Notes under the pieces: generated by a model
What the model saw: only the letters and a program-made list of their open reading frames with translations
Database searches by the model: none
What the model was told of the DNA's origin: nothing
Source: Nocardioides sp. URHA0032
GTDB lineage: Bacteria > Actinomycetota > Actinomycetes > Propionibacteriales > Nocardioidaceae
Direction: 5' to 3'
Assembly: GCF_000620645.1 (NCBI RefSeq)
Contig: NZ_JIAV01000014.1
Span: 124,001-188,000, forward strand
Length of the DNA stretch: 64,000 nucleotides
Part shown: positions 1-7,758 of the stretch, one piece after another
Position numbering within the stretch: the first letter of the stretch is position 1
Layout: the number at the start of each line of letters is the position of its first letter
Program-made: the position numbers and the translations under genes

Positions 1-53
1 AGATCGTCGCGGAGTCGTCCGCGTTCATCGCCCGCGTGACTTCGGCGTCCTAA
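1..53 (+). CDS. C-terminal end of a gene cut by the window edge
   Basis: The frame starting at base 3 runs for 16 codons to a TAA stop and reads IVAESSAFIARVTSAS. Nearly every codon ends in G or C, as in the neighbouring genes, so this is probably the true tail of an upstream gene on the same strand. It is too short to assign a family. It could also be a chance open frame, because only 16 codons are visible. Confidence 0.4.
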   Translation, partial: IVAESSAFIARVTSAS

Positions 54-64
54 CGCCGGGGGCA

Positions 65-70
65 TACCCT
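65..70 (+). promoter_or_regulatory. -10 box of a probable leaderless promoter
   Basis: TACCCT ends 6 bases before the GTG start at 77. The TAnnnT box at this distance puts transcription start at or next to the start codon, and no Shine-Dalgarno sequence is seen. Inference from position and motif. Confidence 0.45.
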
Positions 71-76
71 CGGAGT

Positions 77-535
77 GTGCAGCCCGACCACCACGACGAC
101 GAGGCCGAGGACCAGGCCTGGCGCGCGATCGTGGACAACTACGGCGACCGCGCCGAGATCGACGACTCCGCCCCGCCCACGGCTCCGCCGACGGCGCCGC
201 CCGCGTCCGGTGCGCCGTTCGCCGGCCGCTTCGGTGACCTGCGGGCGTTCCCGTCCGAGAACGAGGACGAGCCGTTCGTGGCGGCGGAAGAGGACGAGGG
301 CTTCGTCCCGCCCGAGCCGCCACCGCTCCCCCGCGTCGAGCCGGACCGGATGCTCGCCTGGGTGGGGGTCCTGGGCTCCCCCGTGGTGCTGCTCTGCGCC
401 CTGGTCTTCGCGATCAGCGTGCCCGAGTGGCTGGGCTACCTGCTGGTCGCCGGGTTCGTCGGCGGGTTCCTCTACCTGGTGGTGAAGATGCCCCGCGAGC
501 CGCGTGACCCCTGGGACGACGGCGCGCAAGTCTGA
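77..535 (+). CDS. small membrane protein with acidic Pro/Ala-rich N-terminus
   Basis: A 152-residue protein of unknown function. The first ~90 residues are charged and disordered-looking, with an Ala/Pro-rich stretch near residues 35-50. Residues ~93-134 form two hydrophobic segments, roughly WVGVLGSPVVLLCALVFAI and GYLLVAGFVGGFLYLVV, which look like a transmembrane hairpin. A short charged tail rich in Pro and Asp follows. This layout is common among conserved hypothetical membrane proteins of actinomycetes. The GTG start at 77 follows a TAnnnT box. The gene ends 17 bases before the next start, but the next gene has its own -10 box. No function can be assigned. Confidence 0.7.
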   Translation: MQPDHHDDEAEDQAWRAIVDNYGDRAEIDDSAPPTAPPTAPPASGAPFAGRFGDLRAFPSENEDEPFVAAEEDEGFVPPEPPPLPRVEPDRMLAWVGVLGSPVVLLCALVFAISVPEWLGYLLVAGFVGGFLYLVVKMPREPRDPWDDGAQV

Positions 536-539
536 CGGT

Positions 540-545
540 TAGTGT
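540..545 (+). promoter_or_regulatory. -10 box of a probable leaderless promoter
   Basis: TAGTGT ends 7 bases before GTG 553. It overlaps the alternative GTG at 544, and this is why 553 is preferred as the start of the downstream gene. Confidence 0.5.
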
Positions 546-552
546 GCGCAGC

Positions 553-1797
553 GTGAGCGCCAACGAGACGGTCGAGATCACCGGCCACCTGATGGACCAC
601 GGCATCCTGTCGCGGGTCCTCGACGACATTCGCGAGTACGGCGGCGACTACTCGATCGACCGCTTCGACGTCGGCCGGGAGACCGACGACCCGTCGCACG
701 CGGTGATCACGGTGGTCGCCGAGGACGAGGAGTCGCTCCAGCGGCTGCTGATGCGGCTGCAGACCCGTGGCGTGAACCAGGTGGACCCGGGCGAGGCGTC
801 CGTGGCCGTCGCGGACCGCGACGGCGTGTTCCCCGACAGCTTCTACTCGACCACCAACCTCGACACCCGGGTCCGCGTCGACGGCACCTGGCTGGAGGTC
901 GAGAACCCCGAGATGGACTGCGGCCTGGTGCTCGAGCGCGACGCCGACGGGCGACCCACGCGCGTCTACACGCTGCCGATGTCCGACGTGCGCGAGGGCA
1001 TGCTGGTGATCACCGGTGCGTCCGGCGTCAAGGTGTCGGTCCCCGAGCCGGACCGGACCGCGGGCGCGTTCGGGTTCATGGAGTCCGAGGTGTCCTCCGA
1101 GAAGCCGCAGGCCGTCCTGGTCCGCCAGGTGGCCGACGGCATGCGCGAGGCCAAGGCGGAGGGCAAGAAGGTCCTCTGGGTCGGCGGCCCCGGCGTCGTG
1201 CACACCGGCGCCGCGCCGGCGCTGGTCGCGATGGTCCACGCCGGCTTCGTCGACGTGCTCTTCGCGGGCAACGCCCTCGCCACCCACGACATCGAGTCCT
1301 CGCTGTACGGCACCAGCCTCGGCATCGACCTGGCCATGGGCCGCGGCGTCGAGCACGGTCACGAGCACCACATCCGCGCGCTCAACACGATCCGCAAGGA
1401 GGGCTCGATCAAGGCCGCCGTGGACAGTGGCGTACTGACCGGCGGCATCATGCACGCGCTCGTCACGCACCGGAAGGAGTTCGTCCTCGTCGGCTCGGTC
1501 CGTGACGACGGTCCGCTTCCGGACGTCTACACCGACGTGATCGAGGGCCAGCGGGCGATGCGCGCCCAGCTCCAGGGCGTCGGGTTCTGCCTGATGGTGG
1601 CGACCATGCTGCACTCCGTCGCGACCGGCAACATCCTGCCGGCCTCGATACCCCTGGTCTGCGTGGACATCAATCCGGCGACCGTCACCAAGCTCGCCGA
1701 CCGAGGGTCGTCGCAGGCGCGCGGCATCGTCACCGACGTGGGGCTGTTCCTCGAGCAGCTTGCAGTCGAGCTCGTGCCCGAGTACCGGCGTTCCTGA
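553..1797 (+). CDS. TIGR00300 / LOR-SDH domain protein, possible ornithine cyclodeaminase-type enzyme
   Basis: About 414 residues. The N-terminal ~100 residues match the LOR/SDH conserved region (ETVEITGHLMDHGILSRVLD and following), with a C-terminal Rossmann-like part holding VLWVGGPGVVHTG, a His-rich GHEHHIRALNTIRKEG stretch and a GNILPASIPLVCVDIN segment. Proteins of this TIGR00300 family include an archaeal-type ornithine cyclodeaminase and the C-terminal half of the cyanobacterial AgrE/ArgZ enzyme, so NAD-dependent amino-acid deamination/cyclisation is likely, though the substrate cannot be read from sequence. A GTG at 544 is an alternative start adding three residues; 553 is favoured by the -10 box. 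The last 68 bases overlap the end of the opposite-strand kinase gene. Confidence 0.82.
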   Translation: MSANETVEITGHLMDHGILSRVLDDIREYGGDYSIDRFDVGRETDDPSHAVITVVAEDEESLQRLLMRLQTRGVNQVDPGEASVAVADRDGVFPDSFYSTTNLDTRVRVDGTWLEVENPEMDCGLVLERDADGRPTRVYTLPMSDVREGMLVITGASGVKVSVPEPDRTAGAFGFMESEVSSEKPQAVLVRQVADGMREAKAEGKKVLWVGGPGVVHTGAAPALVAMVHAGFVDVLFAGNALATHDIESSLYGTSLGIDLAMGRGVEHGHEHHIRALNTIRKEGSIKAAVDSGVLTGGIMHALVTHRKEFVLVGSVRDDGPLPDVYTDVIEGQRAMRAQLQGVGFCLMVATMLHSVATGNILPASIPLVCVDINPATVTKLADRGSSQARGIVTDVGLFLEQLAVELVPEYRRS

Positions 1798-2698
1798 AGG
1801 TCTGCCGGGCCAGGTACGCCGCCCCGATGGCGCCCGCCTCCGGTCCGAGTCCCGCCCGGACGAGCGGCGGCACGACCCGGTGCTCCGCACCCACCAGGGA
1901 CTCGCGCAGCGCGGCGCGCGCCGGCTCGAGGAGCAGGTCGCCCGCGATCGACGGGCCACCACCGACCACCACGATCTGCGGGTCGAAGGCGGCCACCAGG
2001 TTGGCGGTGCCGACGCCCAGCCAGCTGCCGATCGACTCGAACGCCGCCCGCGCCACCGGGTCACCCGCCTCGGCCGCCTCCATCACCTGGGGACCGGTCA
2101 GGTCCTCGGGGCCGCCGTTCTCACGGACGAACCGGCCCAGCGCGTTGCCGCTGCAGTACTGCTCCCAGCAGCCCGTGCCCCCGCACTCGCACGCCCGGCC
2201 ACCGGGGACGACCTGCATGTGGCCGAACTCGCCCGCCATGCCGTTGTAGCCGCGGTGCACGGCGCCGTCGAGCACGACCGCCCCGCCGATCCCGGTGCCG
2301 AGCGTGATGACCAGGGCATCCTCGACGTTGCCGACCGCGCCGTACACGACCTCCGCGCGGGCCGCGCAGTTCGCGTCGTTGTCGAGCACCACCGGAGCGC
2401 TCCAGCGCTCGGCGAGCCGGGCGCGCACGCCCTCGTCGCGCCAGGGCAGGTGCGGGGCGAACCGCACTCGCTCCCCCTGCGCGTCGACGAAGCCGGCCGC
2501 GGCGATGCCGATCGCCGAGGGACGCCGTATCCCTGCGATCTCCTGGACCGCCTCGGTCAGCGCGTCCTCGACGAGCCGGGCCTCGACCCGCCGGCCCGGC
2601 GTCGTCCGCCGTGCGGTGCGGAGGACCCGACCGGTCGAGGAGACCGCGGCCGCGAGGACCTTGGTGCCGCCGATGTCGACACCGATGAAGAGCGCCAT
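1730..2698 (-). CDS. ROK-family sugar kinase, probable glucokinase
   Basis: About 322 residues. The ATP-binding motif FIGVDIGGTK sits at the N-terminus; the middle has VLDNDANCAARAE (catalytic Asp), a second glycine-rich phosphate motif TLGTGIGGAVVLDG, and the ROK zinc site GHM followed by CECGGTGCWEQYCSG. Together these mark a ROK kinase that phosphorylates glucose or a related sugar with ATP in the cytoplasm. The ATG at 2698 is preferred because it places the IGVDIGGTK motif at residue 4; the open frame extends 8 codons further upstream. The C-terminus is rich in Arg and Ala. It converges with, and overlaps by 68 bases, the TIGR00300 gene. A second, diverged ROK kinase lies at 14751-15692. 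Confidence 0.88.
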   Translation of the reverse strand: MALFIGVDIGGTKVLAAAVSSTGRVLRTARRTTPGRRVEARLVEDALTEAVQEIAGIRRPSAIGIAAAGFVDAQGERVRFAPHLPWRDEGVRARLAERWSAPVVLDNDANCAARAEVVYGAVGNVEDALVITLGTGIGGAVVLDGAVHRGYNGMAGEFGHMQVVPGGRACECGGTGCWEQYCSGNALGRFVRENGGPEDLTGPQVMEAAEAGDPVARAAFESIGSWLGVGTANLVAAFDPQIVVVGGGPSIAGDLLLEPARAALRESLVGAEHRVVPPLVRAGLGPEAGAIGAAYLARQTFRNAGTRARARLQAARGTAPRR

Positions 2699-2772
2699 GG
2701 GGGTTATTCGACCAGACCGCATCGCTGGTGGTCGGGGAACGCGCTCTGCGGGTTGCCGTCGAAACGGTGCTC

Positions 2773-3160
2773 GGTCGGTGACGGCTAGTCGCAGGCCTTC
2801 TGTGGTGGCGGCCGACGTGGCGGCGGAGCGGGTGCGGTGCGCTGGGGTCGAGGTCGCTTTCCAGGTTGCGGGTTCGTGCCGGTGGTGTGGAGTTCAGGAC
2901 CATCACTTCGCCGGTGGCCGCGGGCTGCGGGCCTCTGGATGGTTACGACCGACATGGCAGCTAAGCGGGTACGGCAGGCGCGGGTCGAGGTCGCTTCCCG
3001 GCCTGCGGGTCCGCGCCAGTGGTTGAACTTGAAGACCATCACCTGGTCGGTGACGGCGGGCTGCGGGCTTCTAGCTGGTTGCGACCGACAAGGCAGCGAC
3101 GGCAGGCGGGGCGGTTGGTCGCCGCCACTTCCCGGCCGGCGGGACCGCGTTGAGACCCGG
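2773..3160. repeat. degenerate tandem repeat, period ~137 bp, 2.5 copies
   Basis: This fills most of the 551-base gap between the ROK kinase and the HNH gene. A unit starting at 2804 (GGTGGCGGCCGACGTGGC) recurs at 2941 (GGTTACGACCGACATGGC) and, shortened, at 3077 (GGTTGCGACCGACAAGGC). Internal landmarks repeat at the same spacing: GGTCGAGGTCGCTT at 2846 and 2983, GACCATCAC at 2898 and 3034, and TCGGTGACGGC at 2773 and 3048. No credible open frame was found. Copies differ by substitutions and small indels, so the array is old. It may be a trace of repeated insertions or of a duplicated 5' flank of the HNH gene. Confidence 0.75.
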
Positions 3161-3249
3161 CCGAGATTTTACTTTGGAAATGCTCAGAACCCTGTGGATA
3201 CAGGGGTTCTGGGCCTCTGAGTGTCGGTGGTCGATGCTGTGATGGATCC

Positions 3250-4494
3250 ATGACAGCGATCGCGACGCCCCGGCACCGGGTCAGTGTCGCGACCGCGCAT
3301 GTGCACGCCGAGCTCGACGCGGTCGCCGAGGCGTCGGTGTGGTCGATGGACCCGGTCGAGACCGGCCAGACGCTGGTCGCGCTGCAGCGCGCCGAGGCCC
3401 GGCTGGTCGAGCTGAAGGCCCGGGTCGCGGCGCACGCCGAGGACCTGCACGTCGGCCACGAGGTCGGGGCGTCGTCCGCGGCGAACTGGCTGGCCCACGA
3501 GACGAAGGCGACCCGGGCCGCGGCATATGCCGCGGTCCGGCTCGGCCGCGACCTCGAGGCCCACTCCCTGACCCGGGCGGCGTTGGCCGCCGGGCGGGTG
3601 TTGGCCGACCAGGCGCGGGTGGTGATCCGGTGGGTCGACCAGCTCCCCGACACCCTCGATCCCCAGGCCATCGCGAAGGCGGAGGCGCACCTGCTGGGCC
3701 AGGCCCGGCACCACGACGCGAAGGCGCTGAACCGGCTCGGGAAGCACCTGTTCGAGGTGGTCGCCCCCGAGGAGGCCGACGCCCGCGAAGCCGCACTGCT
3801 GGCCAAGGAGGAGGCGGCCGCCGCCAAGGCCTGCCGGCTCTCGATCTACGACGACGGGCAGGGCAAGACCCACGGCACCTTCACCCTCCCCACCCTCCAC
3901 GGCGCCGCCTTGCGCAAGATCCTCGGCGCCCTCGCCGCCCCGAGGCACGTCGCGGCTACCCAGGGCGCCGGAATTGAGCGGCCACCCACTCCCGAAGCAC
4001 TCGGCCAAGCGTTCTGCGAGCTGATCGAGCGCTACCCCGCCGACCAGCTCCCCACCACCGGCGGCGTCTCGGCCACGGCCGTGGTGCTCATCGACCTCGA
4101 CGTCCTCCTGGGCAAGCTGGACAAGGCGTGCGTGCTGGACACCGGGGAGAAGATCTCCCCCGGCCTCGCCCGCCGCCTCGCCTGCCAGGCCGGGATCATC
4201 CCCGTCGTCCTCGACGGCGACTCCCAGCCCCTCGACGTCGGCCGCAAGAAGCGCTACTTCACCGAAGCCCAGCGGACCGCCATGCACGTCCGCGACCGCG
4301 GCTGCCGCGCCGAGGGCTGCGACCGCACCACCGGACTCCACGCCCACCACAAGACCCGCTGGGCCGACGACGGCCACACCGACCTCAAAGACGGTGTGTC
4401 CCTGTGCCACTGGCACCACAACCGTGCCCACGACACCAACTACGACACCACCTACCTGCCCACCGGCAAGGTCCAGTTCCACAGGCGGACCTGA
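3250..4494 (+). CDS. DUF222 domain HNH endonuclease (13E12 repeat family)
   Basis: 414 residues. The N-terminal two thirds are the helical, Ala/Arg-rich DUF222 (13E12) region; near residues 345-400 lies an HNH nuclease motif: RDRGCRAEGCDRTTG, then LHAHHKTRWADDGHTDL and CHWHHNRAH. The Cys pairs bind structural zinc and the HH, N and H residues form the catalytic site. These genes occur in many copies in actinomycete genomes and are often treated as mobile or phage-like, but their biological role is unclear. The ATG start has no strong Shine-Dalgarno sequence. Degenerate tandem repeats lie just upstream. Family assignment is firm; role is not. Confidence 0.9.
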   Translation: MTAIATPRHRVSVATAHVHAELDAVAEASVWSMDPVETGQTLVALQRAEARLVELKARVAAHAEDLHVGHEVGASSAANWLAHETKATRAAAYAAVRLGRDLEAHSLTRAALAAGRVLADQARVVIRWVDQLPDTLDPQAIAKAEAHLLGQARHHDAKALNRLGKHLFEVVAPEEADAREAALLAKEEAAAAKACRLSIYDDGQGKTHGTFTLPTLHGAALRKILGALAAPRHVAATQGAGIERPPTPEALGQAFCELIERYPADQLPTTGGVSATAVVLIDLDVLLGKLDKACVLDTGEKISPGLARRLACQAGIIPVVLDGDSQPLDVGRKKRYFTEAQRTAMHVRDRGCRAEGCDRTTGLHAHHKTRWADDGHTDLKDGVSLCHWHHNRAHDTNYDTTYLPTGKVQFHRRT

Positions 4495-4656
4495 CGGTCC
4501 GTCCGGCCACCGGACTGCGACAGGCTTGCTGACTCGCGGTGCCGGAGTTCCTCAGGCTTGGCGATGCCGCGGGGGGCCAGATCACGCTACGTTCCGAGCG
4601 CCGGGTCAGACTCGACGGTCATTCGGCCGCGGAGTCTGTCCGCAGAGGAGTCAGGC

Positions 4657-4941
4657 ATGTACGGACGAGTAGTTGTCTACACGCACGACGAGGACAGGGA
4701 TGCACTGGAAGCCAAGGCCAGGGCCGGCGTGATCCCGATCGTCACCAGTGCTCCGGGCTACATCTCCTACGGGGTCATGTTCGACGGCGACCGCGTGGTG
4801 TCGGTGAGCCAGTGGGAGTCCGAGGAGCACGCCAAGTCGGCAGACGCCGCACTGGCCGAGTGGGTCAGCGCGAACACGTCGATGAAGAGCGAGACCCGCT
4901 TCACCGGCGACTTCGCGTGGCTGGAGCTCGCCTCACGATAG
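4657..4941 (+). CDS. small dimeric alpha-beta-barrel-like protein
   Basis: 94 residues. The pattern RVVVYTHD, then APGYISYGVMFDGDRVVSVS, then WESEEHAKSADAALAEWV resembles small ferredoxin-fold ABM-type proteins (monooxygenase-like or stress-response barrel), which usually dimerise. No catalytic residues can be named. ATG 4657 is chosen because GAGGAG lies 6 bases upstream; the open frame goes back to 4558 without a ribosome site. It is transcribed toward the signalling operon at 5105, 163 bases away, and could share its transcript, but a dispersed repeat lies between them. Confidence 0.7.
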   Translation: MYGRVVVYTHDEDRDALEAKARAGVIPIVTSAPGYISYGVMFDGDRVVSVSQWESEEHAKSADAALAEWVSANTSMKSETRFTGDFAWLELASR

Positions 4942-4993
4942 GTGGTGGCGCAACATCCTGGCGGTCATCGTCTCGGGCTGGTGGCCGCCCGCG
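4941..4993. repeat. dispersed ~53-bp repeat, copy A
   Basis: Starting GGTGGTGGCGCAACATCCTG and ending GGTGGCCGCCCGCG. About 82 percent identical by eye to 12790-12841 in the same orientation. It lies immediately after the stop codon of the gene before it. No terminal inverted repeats seen. Confidence 0.6.
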
Positions 4994-5104
4994 GGTGCTA
5001 GCCATTGCGGTCCTCTCGACCACCGGCGGCCTTGCCGCCGTCGGGCAACGCGAGGAGAGTGGACGACGCGGCCGGGGGTGCCCGTCCGCAGGGAGGGACC
5101 ACCC

Positions 5105-7366
5105 GTGGTCGAGCTTGGACCGTCTCGCAGCCGGGGCGGCGTCGACGTCGCGGAGTACGAACGGCTCCGTCGGGACCATGGCGCCCTGAAGGACCAGCTC
5201 GGTGCCACGTCCGACGTCCTCGAGGCCATGGGCCGGTCGGCCGCCGATCCCGATGCGGTGCTGAGGACGATCGTCGAGAGCGCGCGCCGACTGTGCCGGT
5301 CCGAGGCCGCGCACCTCTACCTCCTGGAGGACGACACCTACCGCGTGATGACCACGGTCGGTCTCTCCGAGGAGTCCCGCCGCCTGTTGATCGAGCACCC
5401 GATCGCGGCGGACCGGGAGACCCTCACCGGACGTGTCGGCCTGGAGCGTCGGACCCTCCAGATCGCCGACGTCCTGGCGGACCCGGACTACGGACGTCTC
5501 GACCTCCAGCGCGCCGCCGGCTTCCGTACCGTGATCGCGGCGCCGCTGGTCGTCGACGACGAGGTCGTGGGCGCCCTCAACGTCTGGCGGAACGACGTCC
5601 GCCCCTTCGACGACCGCGAGATGGCCATCGTCAGCGCCTTCGCCGTCCAGGCAGGCATCGCCGTCCACGGGGTCACGCTGGTCCAGCAGCTCGAGGCGCG
5701 GGGCGCCCAGCTCGCCCGGAAGGTCGACGAGCTCGAGGCGCTCCGGGCGGTGGGCGAGGCGGTCAGCTCCACGCTCGACCTCGAGGACGTCCTGGAGACC
5801 ATCGCGGAGCACGCGGTCGCGTTGTCCGGAACCGATGGCGGCTCGATCATGGAGTATGTCGAGCGTGACCGGAGATTCTTCGTGCGGAGCGTCTACCGCA
5901 CCGAGCCCGAGGTCGTCGAGCGGCTGCGCTCGGTGCGGATCGACCTCGACAGCACCCTCGTCGGCCGCGCGGCCGGGGAACGCCGGCCGATCGTCGTCCC
6001 TGATCTCGGTGCGGTCGAGCTGGACCCGCACCTGGCGATCCTGCACAAAGGGGGGTGGCGATCCCTCGTCGCGGTCCCCCTCCTGCGCGAAGGCACGATC
6101 GTCGGGTCACTCATCGTGCGTCGCAGGCGCACCGGCAACTTCTCTGCCGAGGTCGTCGACCTCCTGGAGACCTTCGCGAGCCAGTCGGCCCTGGCGTTGC
6201 TCAACGCGCAGCTCTTCCGCGAGCTCAAGGAGCAGAGCCTCGAGCTCGAGCTGGCGAGCCGGCACAAGTCGGAGTTCCTGGCGAGCATGTCGCACGAGCT
6301 CCGCACTCCCCTCAACGCGGTCCTCGGGTTCTCCGAGGTGCTGCTCGATCGCATGTTCGGCGACATCAACGAACGCCAGGAGGAGTACCTCCGCGACATC
6401 CACGGGTCGGGCAAGCACCTGCTCGAGCTCTTGAACGAGATCCTCGACCTGTCGAAGGTCGAAGCGGGGCGGATGGAGCTGGAGTACTCGTCGTTCGAGC
6501 TGCGGGTCGTCCTGGAGGAGGCCGCCGGGATGATCCGTGAACGAGCGGCCGCCCACCGCATCGCGCTGCACGTCGAGGCCGATCCGGGCCTCGACTCCGT
6601 GTACTCCGACCACCTGCGGCTGAAGCAGGTCGTCCTCAACCTGGTCACGAACGCCGTCAAGTTCACTCCGGACGGCGGCACGGTCATCATCCGGGCACGT
6701 CGGACGCCGTTCGACATGGAGGTCACGGTCACCGACACCGGGATCGGCGTCCCCGAGGCCGACCAGGAACGCATATTCGAGTCGTTCCAGCAGGGCGGTC
6801 GGGGCGCCTCGCGGGAGGAAGGGACCGGGTTGGGACTGACCCTGTCACGACGGATCGTCGAGTTGCTGGGCGGACGGATGTGGCTGGAGAGCGAGGTCGG
6901 CGTCGGCAGCACCTTCGGCTTCTCCCTCCCTTCCCGGACCAACGACGGTCCGACCGGCCCGGACCTCGCCCCCGGCGTTCGCGACGTCGTCGTCATCGAG
7001 GACGACCGGCCGTCGCTCGACCTCTTCACGGCGTTCCTGACCGGCGCCTCCGTGCGTGTCACGGCTGCTCGCGACGGGCTCGCGGGACTCGACGCCGTGC
7101 GTGTGAACCGGCCGAGCGCCGTGCTGCTGGACATCCGGCTCCCGGGCATAGACGGCTGGGCCGTGCTGACCGCGCTCAAGCAGGACCCGGAGACGCGCGA
7201 CATCCCGGTGATCGTGGTGTCGATCGTGGACGAACGCCAGCGCGGCGCAGCCCTTGGCGCGGCGGCCTACCTGGTCAAGCCGGTCAGCCGCGACATGCTG
7301 CTCGGTGCCCTGGATCGGGTCGGCGCTCCGGCCGCCACGACCGAACGCAGGGCGGAAGAAGTGTGA
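5105..7366 (+). CDS. hybrid sensor histidine kinase (GAF-GAF-HisKA-HATPase-receiver)
   Basis: About 753 residues, with no transmembrane segment, so a cytoplasmic sensor. Two GAF-like domains (roughly residues 20-190 and 200-375) precede a HisKA domain with SHELRTPLNAVLGFS (phospho-His ~397), the N box LVTNAVKF, G boxes DTGIGVP and GTGLGLTLSRRI, and a C-terminal receiver with IEDD, the acceptor Asp ~676 in LLDIRLPG, and Lys in LVKP. The GAF domains probably sense a small ligand or redox signal. GTG 5105 follows GGGAGGG at 7 bases; GTG 5078 would add nine residues. First gene of a six-gene run whose later members overlap; its receiver could pass phosphate on to the single-domain receivers downstream. 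Ligand unknown. Confidence 0.93.
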   Translation: MVELGPSRSRGGVDVAEYERLRRDHGALKDQLGATSDVLEAMGRSAADPDAVLRTIVESARRLCRSEAAHLYLLEDDTYRVMTTVGLSEESRRLLIEHPIAADRETLTGRVGLERRTLQIADVLADPDYGRLDLQRAAGFRTVIAAPLVVDDEVVGALNVWRNDVRPFDDREMAIVSAFAVQAGIAVHGVTLVQQLEARGAQLARKVDELEALRAVGEAVSSTLDLEDVLETIAEHAVALSGTDGGSIMEYVERDRRFFVRSVYRTEPEVVERLRSVRIDLDSTLVGRAAGERRPIVVPDLGAVELDPHLAILHKGGWRSLVAVPLLREGTIVGSLIVRRRRTGNFSAEVVDLLETFASQSALALLNAQLFRELKEQSLELELASRHKSEFLASMSHELRTPLNAVLGFSEVLLDRMFGDINERQEEYLRDIHGSGKHLLELLNEILDLSKVEAGRMELEYSSFELRVVLEEAAGMIRERAAAHRIALHVEADPGLDSVYSDHLRLKQVVLNLVTNAVKFTPDGGTVIIRARRTPFDMEVTVTDTGIGVPEADQERIFESFQQGGRGASREEGTGLGLTLSRRIVELLGGRMWLESEVGVGSTFGFSLPSRTNDGPTGPDLAPGVRDVVVIEDDRPSLDLFTAFLTGASVRVTAARDGLAGLDAVRVNRPSAVLLDIRLPGIDGWAVLTALKQDPETRDIPVIVVSIVDERQRGAALGAAAYLVKPVSRDMLLGALDRVGAPAATTERRAEEV

Positions 7367-7374
7367 GGACGGCG

Positions 7375-7758
7375 ATGGGCGACAGACGGATCCTCGTGGT
7401 CGAGGACAACCCCAAGAACCTCAAGCTCGTCTGCGACGTGCTCGTCCACTTCGGCTACGAGGTCGTCGGGGCGACCACCGGTGAGGACGGGGTTCGCCTG
7501 GCCGGGGAGATCGCACCGGACCTCGTGCTGATGGACCTCCAGCTGCCCGGCATCGACGGCGTCGAGACGCTACGGCAGATCCGGGCGATCGAGTCCATCG
7601 ACGCGGTGCCCGTGGTGGCGGTGACGGCCTTCGCCATGGACGACGATCGCGAGCGTGCGCTCGCGTCGGGGTTCGATGCGTACGTCGAGAAGCCGATCAG
7701 CGTGCGTGCGCTGCCGCAGCAGGTCGAGACGTTCCTCCGGCTCGGACGAGTGAGATGA
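7375..7758 (+). CDS. single-domain response regulator (CheY-like)
   Basis: 127 residues, a receiver domain only. Acidic pair in VVEDNPKN, phospho-acceptor Asp54 in LMDLQLPG, conserved Thr in AVTAFAM and Lys in VEKP are all present, so it should be phosphorylatable. With no output domain it probably acts as a phosphate shuttle or a protein-interaction switch between the kinase and a downstream effector. ATG 7375 has GAGGA upstream; GTG 7363, overlapping the kinase stop, is an alternative. Its stop codon overlaps the next gene as ATGA. Confidence 0.92.
   Translation: MGDRRILVVEDNPKNLKLVCDVLVHFGYEVVGATTGEDGVRLAGEIAPDLVLMDLQLPGIDGVETLRQIRAIESIDAVPVVAVTAFAMDDDRERALASGFDAYVEKPISVRALPQQVETFLRLGRVR

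Noticed and set aside
472..2064. 530-codon open frame on the minus strand
   Set aside because: It is antisense to the TIGR00300 gene, with a Val/Asp/His/Gly-rich composition typical of shadow frames.
3184..4482. 432-codon minus-strand open frame over the HNH gene
   Set aside because: The plus strand has clear DUF222 and HNH motifs; the minus frame is a Gly/Val/Leu/Ala/Asp shadow with no domain.
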